A DNA stretch of 64,000 nucleotides, taken from positions 2,822,001 to 2,886,000 of the forward strand of contig AP024710.1 in assembly GCA_024363285.1 (NCBI GenBank), read 5' to 3'. This DNA is from Leptolinea sp. HRD-7. GTDB lineage: Bacteria > Chloroflexota > Anaerolineae > Anaerolineales > Anaerolineaceae. A program made the position numbers and the translations under genes. Below, piece after piece: positions 35,228 through 42,084 of this stretch. Each line of letters begins with the position of its first letter. Positions within the stretch are counted from its first letter, which is position 1. The notes under the pieces were generated by a model. It saw only the letters and a program-made list of their open reading frames with translations. It was not told the origin of the DNA and made no database searches.

Positions 35228-36231
35228 GATTTCGTTTTTTCTCCCAGATTAGTGTTGGAATCTCCCAAGAATTCCTTGTTTTCGAGGTTAATTTTCATTC
35301 GGAGGCGGGTACCTTTTCCAAGAACGGATTCTAACTTCATATTATCCACACACCGCGCGATATTTACCAGTCCCATTCCGGCGCCAAATCCAAGTTCGCG
35401 TATCTCTTCGCTGGCGGTTGAATAACCTGGTTTCATCGCCTGTTCTACATCGGCAATGCCCGGACCGTCATCCGTGACATCGATCGTGATCTGGTGTGGT
35501 TCAATTTCCACCCGGATAATTCCACCGTTATTGGTATGGATGATCAAGTTGATTTCAGCTTCATAGATGGCAATTGAACATCGCCGCGCGATCTGCGGAC
35601 TGGCCCCCAGCCTTATAAGAGCTCGTTTGATGTTGCTTGACGCGGCTCCACCGTGAACAAAATCGCGTTGTTTGATCGTGTATCGAAGGATCAAACTGGT
35701 ACGATCGGATTCGATATCTTCAAAAAGGTGAGATGCCCTGTAACGGCGCATCTCTTCTTCCTGTGTTTTTGATTGTAGTACTTTCAGCAAACCGCGTGTA
35801 ATATCACCTTTTGTGATAATGCCGGTTAACTTGCCTTCCGTATTGACCACCGGAAGGCGGCCAACACCGGTTGCCACAAATATTTTAAGCGCTTCAATCA
35901 CCAGATCGACATCACAAACGGTATATGGATCTGGGGTCATGTATTGTGTGGTTGGTGCTTCTAATCCACCTTCTATCAAACAATGGAAGATATCTTCCAT
36001 GCTGATAACACCCACAAGTCTGTCATTTTCTGTAACGGGCATTCCGGATATTCCGGTTTTTCGGAATATCTCGACCACATCTTTCATGCGTGTATCTGGC
36101 GAAGCTGACCGCACATTGCGGGTCATCACTTCATTGATACGCAATTCATACGCTAACTCTTCCGACCGAGTGATACTTTCGGCCTGTTGGTCGGTCAACA
36201 CAACTGTTGAACGATTGGAAGCAGCGTTCAT
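35224..36231 (-). CDS. CBS-pair plus anti-sigma-type ATPase regulator
   Basis: 335 residues. Two CBS motifs occupy about 28-150 (VMTRNVRSASPDTRMKDV, ISGMPVTENDRLVGVIS, VGRLPVVNTEGKLTGIIT), which usually bind adenine nucleotides. A GHKL ATPase of RsbW/anti-sigma type fills about 195-320: IAIYEAEINLIIHTNNG, DVTDDGPGIAD and GFGAGMGLVNIARC. This fusion couples nucleotide sensing to a protein-kinase or anti-sigma-like output. It is a known companion of HydABC-type genes. No sigma factor is nearby, so its target is unknown. Confidence 0.88.
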   Translation of the reverse strand: MNAASNRSTVVLTDQQAESITRSEELAYELRINEVMTRNVRSASPDTRMKDVVEIFRKTGISGMPVTENDRLVGVISMEDIFHCLIEGGLEAPTTQYMTPDPYTVCDVDLVIEALKIFVATGVGRLPVVNTEGKLTGIITKGDITRGLLKVLQSKTQEEEMRRYRASHLFEDIESDRTSLILRYTIKQRDFVHGGAASSNIKRALIRLGASPQIARRCSIAIYEAEINLIIHTNNGGIIRVEIEPHQITIDVTDDGPGIADVEQAMKPGYSTASEEIRELGFGAGMGLVNIARCVDNMKLESVLGKGTRLRMKINLENKEFLGDSNTNLGEKTKS

Positions 36232-36240
36232 TATCCTCTT

Positions 36241-36627
36241 TTATGAAAATACTTCGCAGGAGCAATCCCCGTCAGCCACAGAAGATTCGTAGCTTTTTAA
36301 TCCATTTTGATATAACCGGCCGCAAAGCTCAAACATTCCAAATGGACTGGTTATAAGAGGTATTCGTTCTCGATTGGCCAGATCTATTGTTTCTTTCGGC
36401 GGAAGTTTTCCTCTTACCAGAACGATAGCTGAAACATCAGCCATTTGCGCGGTTCTAACCACCTGCGGGTTGCATAATCCGGTTAGAAGAACGGCTTCTG
36501 GCTGAATTGACGCCAGAACATCACTCATTAGATCCGCGCCACACCCGCCCTTTATCTCTCGTGTAAGGTCCGCATCCGGATTCATTAATTTTCCATCAAT
36601 TATTGCAATCAGTTCTTCCGCATTCAT
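36241..36627 (-). CDS. DRTGG-domain-like protein (2), first gene of the hydrogenase region
   Basis: 128 residues from ATG 36625-36627 (MNAEELIAIIDG); the upstream in-frame extension reads as non-coding. Segments IKGGCGADLMSDVLAS, AVLLTGLCNPQVVRTAQM and AIVLVRGKLPPKETIDL match stand-alone DRTGG-like proteins. The C-terminus is Cys-rich (DGDCSCEVFS). It leads the minus-strand run that continues through the regulators to the Hox genes, and is divergent from hisS. Confidence 0.75.
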   Translation of the reverse strand: MNAEELIAIIDGKLMNPDADLTREIKGGCGADLMSDVLASIQPEAVLLTGLCNPQVVRTAQMADVSAIVLVRGKLPPKETIDLANRERIPLITSPFGMFELCGRLYQNGLKSYESSVADGDCSCEVFS

Positions 36628-36639
36628 CGATTTCTCTTT

Positions 36640-36672
36640 ATTTAACACAATATTTAACGCAATTGTACACAA
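36640..36672 (-). promoter_or_regulatory. Tandem 12-bp repeats and shared TTGTGTACA nonamer upstream of the hydrogenase region
   Basis: On the minus strand ATTGCGTTAAAT is followed at once by ATTGTGTTAAAT (36652-36663 and 36640-36651), one mismatch. Directly before them is TTGTGTACA (36664-36672), repeated in the leader at 33987. A TTGACA at about 36706-36711 has only a poor -10 partner. A redox-responsive operator is possible but unproven. Confidence 0.4.
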
Positions 36673-36793
36673 GTTTACTCCAGTAAGCCAGTTACCAACC
36701 CATATTGTCAATTTGAAACCCATTAATTTCGGATAAAGAAAATTTCGTGAATCATGGTTTAGAATTGGTTCATATTAATGCTCGGAGAGTATC

Positions 36794-38065
36794 ATGAAAC
36801 AATTAATTCAATCCGTAAAAGGTACCAGAGATTTTTATCCGGAAGAAATGTCTATCCGTACCTGGTTGTATCAGAAAATCAATGAGGTTAGTTCCTCTTT
36901 TGGTTATGAAGAATATGAGGGTCCCATCCTTGAGCGGCTTGAATTATATGCGGCAAAATCCGGTGAAGAATTGGTTAAAGAACAGTCTTTTGTGTTTTCT
37001 GACCGCGGTGGTGACCAGATCACTCTTCGCCCTGAACTAACACCGACTTTAGCCCGAATGATCGCGCAAAGACAAAGTGAACTGGTTTTCCCTGTCCGAT
37101 GGTGGTCATTCGGCCCGTTCTGGCGGTATGAAAAACCTCAGAAAGGGCGGACGCGTGAATTTTTTCAGTGGAACTGCGATATTCTAGGAGTTAATTCGCC
37201 CGAAGCTGACGCTGAACTGGTTGCCGTTGCCGCGAGTTTCCTGCGAAGTGTAGGGTTGACGCCATCCGAGGTCAAAATATACGTAAATAACCGCCGTCTG
37301 ATGGATGCGTTGATCGGGGAATTGGGGGTTGAACCGGAAAATCGAAAGAACATTTTTCATATTATTGACCGACGCGATAAATTATCGGCTGCCGCCTGGA
37401 AAGATTATGCGCTGGAAAGCGGTCTGTCAGAAAAACAATTTGAAGCGCTTTGTTCACTCCTGGAAGATAAAAATCTTTGGAAGCGTTCTGATGAACTTAT
37501 CCGATTTTTCAATATCCTAAAAGCGATGAAGCTGGATGATTTTGTGGTCTTTGATCCTCAAGTAATCCGCGGGCTTGAGTACTATACCGGTACAGTTTTT
37601 GAAGGCCGCGACGCTTCAGGTGAGGGACGGGCGGTTTTCGGCGGCGGGCGGTACGACAACCTGGTGGGTGACGTTGGCGGCGATCCATTACCCGGGGTAG
37701 GTTTCGCTATGGGTGATGTAATGATCACCGTTCTTCTGCAAAAATACGGAAAAATCGATATTGAATCAAAAAGAGAGCAAAACACAGTACTGGTTACGGT
37801 TTTTGATGAAACCCTGCTTCCGGCTTCTTTTGCGATTGGAAATGACCTGCGGAATGCGGGGCTTCGGGTGGTGACCTACCCGGAAGCCGCCAAATTGCCC
37901 AAACAATTGAAATTCGCCGACCGTAAGGGTATTCATTTTGCCGTTATTCAGGGGCCGGATGAAGCCACATCAAATTCTGTCACGATCAAAGATCTGTTGA
38001 AACGGGAACAGAAGACGGTTCCGCTCTCTGAAGCGGCAAAGACAATTAAAGAAATGATGCAATAG
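36794..38065 (+). CDS. hisS: Histidyl-tRNA synthetase
   Basis: 423 residues, class II synthetase. Motif 1 region VKGTRDFYPEEM, motif 2 WSFGPFWRYEKPQKGRTREFFQW, the histidine-specific RGLEYYTG, and motif 3 GGGRYDNLVGDVGG with GFAMGDV are visible; the C-terminal 90 residues form the anticodon-binding domain. CGGAG precedes the ATG. The tRNA-His gene follows 47 bases downstream in the same direction, so enzyme and tRNA may be co-transcribed. Confidence 0.95.
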   Translation: MKQLIQSVKGTRDFYPEEMSIRTWLYQKINEVSSSFGYEEYEGPILERLELYAAKSGEELVKEQSFVFSDRGGDQITLRPELTPTLARMIAQRQSELVFPVRWWSFGPFWRYEKPQKGRTREFFQWNCDILGVNSPEADAELVAVAASFLRSVGLTPSEVKIYVNNRRLMDALIGELGVEPENRKNIFHIIDRRDKLSAAAWKDYALESGLSEKQFEALCSLLEDKNLWKRSDELIRFFNILKAMKLDDFVVFDPQVIRGLEYYTGTVFEGRDASGEGRAVFGGGRYDNLVGDVGGDPLPGVGFAMGDVMITVLLQKYGKIDIESKREQNTVLVTVFDETLLPASFAIGNDLRNAGLRVVTYPEAAKLPKQLKFADRKGIHFAVIQGPDEATSNSVTIKDLLKREQKTVPLSEAAKTIKEMMQ

Positions 38066-38112
38066 ATGACTTGCTGCCTGTAAGGGGCTGTGATAAAATA
38101 TGGCTCGCTTAC

Positions 38113-38185
38113 GGTGGCTGTAGCTCAACGGCAGAGCGTCGCACTGTGGATGCGAATGTTGTGGGTTCGAAACCCATCAGCCACC
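38113..38185 (+). tRNA. tRNA-His (GTG)
   Basis: Cloverleaf folds fully: acceptor GTGGCTG with CAGCCAC, D-stem GCTC/GAGC, anticodon stem TCGCA/TGCGA around loop CTGTGGA (anticodon GTG at 38146-38148), T-stem GTGGG/CCCAT with loop TTCGAAA. Base 38113 (G) can serve as G-1 opposite C73 at 38185, the identity pair unique to tRNA-His. CCA is not encoded. Confidence 0.97.
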
Positions 38186-38198
38186 CTGAAAAACAAAG

Positions 38199-38234
38199 AA
38201 AATCCCCGATTTTTTCGGGGATTTTTGCTTTTTG
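38199..38234 (+). terminator. Terminator after tRNA-His
   Basis: AAATCCCCGA and TCGGGGATTT form a hairpin with a short T-rich loop, followed by TTTTGCTTTTT. It ends the hisS-tRNA unit. Confidence 0.9.
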
Positions 38235-38362
38235 AATAAATTGCTTTTGATATAGCGTGAAGTTTGCGTTGAATTTTAAAATACACGTTAAAAACCTTAC
38301 CTAGATTTCTCATCAGTGATAACGCTAACGATAGTGGATAATTCCTTAAAAGGTGGGGAAAA

Positions 38363-38437
38363 ATGATTAGGTTGAACGTATTTAATGACATCGTCATTGA
38401 AGTAGTAGAGAAACAGTATTTCGTCTCAATGCCCTGA
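38363..38437 (+). CDS. Possible 24-aa small peptide
   Basis: A 25-codon frame (MIRLNVFNDIVIEVVEKQYF plus V-S-M-P) starts with ATG preceded by AGGTGGGG at five bases, and its TGA stop (38435-38437) falls inside the loop of a hairpin followed by T-rich sequence. Ribosome-binding site, frame and terminator fit together, but so short a frame can arise by chance. No promoter is obvious and I recognise no family. It might be the remnant of a lost gene. Confidence 0.3.
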   Translation: MIRLNVFNDIVIEVVEKQYFVSMP

Positions 38438-38455
38438 CGGGCATTTATTGTTTTT
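38428..38455 (+). terminator. Small terminator-like hairpin
   Basis: AATGCCC and GGGCATT with a TGAC loop, then TATTGTTTTT. It could end the putative small peptide transcript or back up the tRNA terminator. Confidence 0.5.
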
Positions 38456-38460
38456 AACCT

Positions 38461-38664
38461 TTACCGCCGCGTGTACCAGAATTTGATATTGACAACATTG
38501 CCATACGGGTCACGCGCGCGAACCAGAGTGAGCGCCACGTTCGTGCCGGAGTAGGCGTTGACGATGCTGGAGGTACCTTTGGTTGCGCCCATCAGGTTCA
38601 AATCTAAACCACCCAATCCTTTATTTGAATATCGCTGTCCGGGTAGCCATTTCCGTACGCACAC
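38461..38664 (-). pseudogene. Possible C-terminal remnant of a beta-rich protein
   Basis: An open frame of 67 codons (GTG start) ending in NVVNIKFWYTRR, with GGLDLNLMGATKGTSSIV and ALTLVRARDPYGN, has a protein-like hydrophobic/polar alternation and a plausible natural C-terminus. Its 5' part overlaps the end of the CPBP gene in another frame and no ribosome-binding site is seen. It may be the tail of a decayed gene or mere chance. Confidence 0.25.
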
Positions 38665-39610
38665 GTATTCCGCCTCTGCGCCAGTGTACCCAGCCTAATA
38701 ACGCCAGCCAGGCAAACTCTTGGAATAACATGCCAGCCAGCCCCATTACAACCAGCGGATAATAGTTACCGATTTGTATTCCATTCACGTTCATTTGCAC
38801 CAGGTTGGAAAATGAGGCGGTGAACAATCCAGTGAAATCCTTCTCTGTCAAAGCTTCAATACAAAATACCGTCGCTAGAGTAAAATCCCACGCAAAATGG
38901 TATCCGGTTATGAGTGCGGTTCTACCGGTAAATAAATAAAATAATCCTTGAAAAGCCATGCTAATGAAAACAAATAGAATAAACGCAGGCATTCCTGAGG
39001 AGCTATGCATCACTGCAGAAACCAGCGCCGCTCCGCCGACAGCCATCAGAGCGGCTGGCCACACCCCCAAACGCGATCCATTCAATCCTTCAAACAGGTT
39101 GCGAATTTGATAGGCGCGTGCCAATTCTTCAAAAAAACCGACAGCCCCATAACTCAACACGCTCAACAAAACAGCTATTGGAAAACCGACACCGGAAATA
39201 CCTGAAGTAAAACCGAGTTTTAATTGAATAATCCCAAGCATCAAGGCAGTCAACACGCATAAAACGATAAACACAAATCCTATACCAAATCCAGCTCCAA
39301 AATCCTCCCACCAGATACGGTGAGTTAAATTTAAACCAAAATCACACCATGCACGCCTGTCCAAAAAGCGCCCTGCCAGCCAGACACTCAATAACGTAAT
39401 TCCCAAATATACGGGATAACCAACTGCCTCAACCGCCAGACGCGGCCAAGAATTAAGAAATGAATGAGGAACCACGCATAGGGAAAAGAGTAAAACACCG
39501 CCTATGTTCACCGTCAACTGCAGCAAAAGTCTCCACCCCGTGCGCAGTCGACCATCCGATGAGCTCCAAAAATATTTTTTTATATCATAGACGTTCTTCA
39601 TTTTACGCAC
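38621..39610 (-). CDS. CPBP family intramembrane protease-like protein
   Basis: 329 residues with about eight hydrophobic segments. CPBP (Abi/CAAX-protease) motifs: the paired glutamates in VGFFEELARAYQIRN, a histidine in SAVMHSSSG, and a further His/Asp in GYHFAWDFTLA. These form the glutamate-histidine active site of the family. Start taken as GTG 39610 because AAAGGG lies five bases upstream; ATG 39601 is the alternative. The substrate is unknown; bacterial members serve in peptide maturation or immunity. It is monocistronic. Confidence 0.82.
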   Translation of the reverse strand: MRKMKNVYDIKKYFWSSSDGRLRTGWRLLLQLTVNIGGVLLFSLCVVPHSFLNSWPRLAVEAVGYPVYLGITLLSVWLAGRFLDRRAWCDFGLNLTHRIWWEDFGAGFGIGFVFIVLCVLTALMLGIIQLKLGFTSGISGVGFPIAVLLSVLSYGAVGFFEELARAYQIRNLFEGLNGSRLGVWPAALMAVGGAALVSAVMHSSSGMPAFILFVFISMAFQGLFYLFTGRTALITGYHFAWDFTLATVFCIEALTEKDFTGLFTASFSNLVQMNVNGIQIGNYYPLVVMGLAGMLFQEFAWLALLGWVHWRRGGIRVRTEMATRTAIFK

Positions 39611-40091
39611 TTTTACCCTTTAAATTAAAAAAAATCGATACCATGAGAATTCTGTTTACAAATCCCAAAAATAACTAATACAATAATCCCTAAGATTTCT
39701 ATCAATATGGGCAAAATCCGGTATTCCACCAAATCTTATAGAATAACCAGATTCGTTCATTGTATATCATGACTTTTTGCGGTATCAATGCGTTGACTCT
39801 CACGCATTTGAAAGGTGAGTGGTCAACGCCTTCGCGCGCACGATTATCAGGATGGTGACGGCCACATCAACAGAGACACTGTAGTAGCTCGTGCATATGG
39901 TTCCAAAAAAATGCAAATTCGGCGATGTTTGGCATGGCCATACCATCTGGTGATGGAATTTGCAAAAAACACATTAACCCCAATCATCAATTAAATTTTT
40001 GCATAAAAACGACATAAAAACCAATGTTGTACTATACTTTTACATAATCTAAATTAAATTCCCACGACATCTCTAAATTGAGAATAACAAA
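39611..40091. other. Intergenic region with possible coding remnant
   Basis: No intact gene in 481 bases. A plus-strand frame around 39830-39990 reads D-Y-Q-D-G-D-G-H-I-N-R-D-T-V-V-A-R-A-Y-G and on to a stop near 39993, but has no start or ribosome-binding site and is interrupted upstream, so it may be a decayed gene end. A hairpin AATGCGT/ACGCATT lies at about 39788-39810. The end holds the promoter of the kinase-like gene. Confidence 0.4.
40009..40038 (+). promoter_or_regulatory. Promoter of the pseudokinase gene
   Basis: ACGACA (40009-40014), 18-base spacer, TATACT (40033-40038), 53 bases before the ATG. Confidence 0.5.
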
Positions 40092-42059
40092 ATGACCTAC
40101 CAATCTGGTGACATAATTCTTGATAAGTACCGGGTAGATACACTCCTTGGAGATGGACCTTGCGGTGAAGTTTATCGGGTTATTAGAACATCTGATAAAA
40201 CCCAGCGAGCAATTAAGGTGTTTTCCCAGGGGACTATTGGTACGGGCAATCTGGGTTTTTTCAATTGTCGTCAACGCTTTGGATTTGAATTCCAATTGGC
40301 CGCCAGGTTGAACTCACCTGAGCCTAATCCTTACTTGCTTCAAATCTATGATTTTATTGACACCTCGGAGTGTATGATCCTTGAGATGGAATATGCGCCT
40401 GGTGGGAGCTTACGAGGGAAGATTCTTGCGTACACCCAGAAAGGGATTGCGTATCCCCGTGAAAAAGCTTTGCGTGTAGCCTGCGATGTTGCCATCGGTC
40501 TTGGAACTCTTCATCGGGCAGGAATTGTACATCATAACTTAAAAGCTTCGAACATACTTTTTAATTTGAAAGACCGGATAGTTTTTTCCGATCTTGGAAT
40601 GGCACAGGGAATAGGTCGGACAAGTTCTTCATCTATTCTGAGTTATTCCATTCCGCCATCGGATATTGATGGTTCTTTCAATTTGGATCGCCGCCTTGCT
40701 TCCGATTTCGCTAACCCTACTTCGGATATTTATTCTTTGGGTCATATTCTTTTTGAGATGATCACTGGTAAAGATTTTAATAAATTACCTCCTCATTCTC
40801 GATTGCGCGATTTTATACCCGGAATTAATCCTTCACTTGATGACCTTCTTTACAGCATGATGCACGAATCGGCTGGATTAAGAGACCTTGACGCATCAAC
40901 AGTGGCTCGCAAGTTACAGCATGAACTGGAGATTGAAGAAAAAGCTCAACGCGAAATTCTATCGAGAAAGTATGATGAACTTGCCGAATGGGAACGCCTG
41001 AAAAACGCGGAGTTGACACGTCAGAAAACTGGATTGGCCGACCAGCAAACAAAACCTGTATCAGATACCAAGGAAAATAATAAACCAGCTACTGAACAAG
41101 AGAAAATTGCTCCTCCCGAAGAGGAAATTGAACTACCTGATACCACGAACGATATTGCTTCCAACAAAATTGATAAAAAATCAAAAATAACCAAAGTTTC
41201 TGAAGTAATTGAAGGATCTTCTAAAGAACAAAAACAAAGATTCATTTCTAAAAAGATAGTACTGCTTAGTATTCTACTAACAGCTATTGTCACAGTCGGT
41301 ATTTTCTATTGGAATTATCTCATTTCAATACCTGAAAAAAAGCATCCAACTTCGTTGCCTTTAAAAACTATCATTTCTCCCGTTCCCGCTCTTGATGTTA
41401 CCACCTCGCCCAAGCCCACAGGTTCAGAAGTACAATTGCCGGTTGAAACAGCCATTACCCCAACACAGGCATTTCCTTCTCCATCCATAGTCCCGCCAGG
41501 AGGTGAAAACGGGACATCAGCAATTCAGAATTCAAAAGCCTCGTCAGAGATCTATTCTGCGTTAAATCCTGGATTTGAAGATACCTCTGCCTGGACTCTA
41601 CGAATTGGTGATTCTCATATCCTTGGGAAATACACAACTGAATGGGCCAGCGAAGGAACTGGCAGTTACAAGATATATATGTTAGGGGACGCAAATTATG
41701 AATACTGTTTCCTCTCAGGGATTCGCACAACGATCAATCAGGCTGTTGATCTTACTGATGTAGACGAAGTGCTTTTTGACCTATACCTTAAACCTGCCGT
41801 TGTAATGAAAGATTCTCAGGGAAATCCTGTAATAACCAAAGCAGTAGCATTTATTGATGGAGAACAACTATATAAATCGGTAGACAACACTGAAGGGTTT
41901 CTGCCAAACCAAAAACTAGTACTTAATAAACGCTTTTCAGGAAAGCATGATTTAAAAATCGGCCTCATGACTACATACAATTTCTGCGTTAAAGGCAGGA
42001 ATGAGGCTGATAGCCTGACTTTGTACATAGATAATGTCAGATTGATCACGTACCAGTAA
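40092..42059 (+). CDS. Membrane-anchored Ser/Thr pseudokinase with extracytoplasmic beta-sandwich
   Basis: 655 residues. Kinase-like domain at about 12-280: glycine loop LGDGPCGEVYRV, Lys42 in RAIKVF, the catalytic loop reads H147-H148-N149-L-K-A-S-N154 instead of H-R-D-L-K-x-x-N, and DFG is D167-L-G. The general-base Asp is thus replaced by Asn, so phosphotransfer is unlikely although ATP binding may remain. A charged, coiled region (280-385), one transmembrane helix (about 388-410) and a Pro/Thr/Ser linker lead to an outside domain (about 485-655; NPGFEDTSAW, LTLYIDNVRLITY) that looks like a carbohydrate-binding-type jelly roll. Likely a surface sensor or scaffold. It has its own promoter. 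Confidence 0.9.
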   Translation: MTYQSGDIILDKYRVDTLLGDGPCGEVYRVIRTSDKTQRAIKVFSQGTIGTGNLGFFNCRQRFGFEFQLAARLNSPEPNPYLLQIYDFIDTSECMILEMEYAPGGSLRGKILAYTQKGIAYPREKALRVACDVAIGLGTLHRAGIVHHNLKASNILFNLKDRIVFSDLGMAQGIGRTSSSSILSYSIPPSDIDGSFNLDRRLASDFANPTSDIYSLGHILFEMITGKDFNKLPPHSRLRDFIPGINPSLDDLLYSMMHESAGLRDLDASTVARKLQHELEIEEKAQREILSRKYDELAEWERLKNAELTRQKTGLADQQTKPVSDTKENNKPATEQEKIAPPEEEIELPDTTNDIASNKIDKKSKITKVSEVIEGSSKEQKQRFISKKIVLLSILLTAIVTVGIFYWNYLISIPEKKHPTSLPLKTIISPVPALDVTTSPKPTGSEVQLPVETAITPTQAFPSPSIVPPGGENGTSAIQNSKASSEIYSALNPGFEDTSAWTLRIGDSHILGKYTTEWASEGTGSYKIYMLGDANYEYCFLSGIRTTINQAVDLTDVDEVLFDLYLKPAVVMKDSQGNPVITKAVAFIDGEQLYKSVDNTEGFLPNQKLVLNKRFSGKHDLKIGLMTTYNFCVKGRNEADSLTLYIDNVRLITYQ

Positions 42060-42084
42060 ACCACCAATTTCTTACTCAATCCTT

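Noticed and set aside
38125..38397. Minus-strand frame of 90 codons over the tRNA-His gene
   Set aside because: It covers the tRNA and its terminator in antisense; the cloverleaf explains the sequence.
39788..39810. Hairpin AATGCGT/ACGCATT as a terminator
   Set aside because: No T-run follows on either strand and no gene ends nearby.
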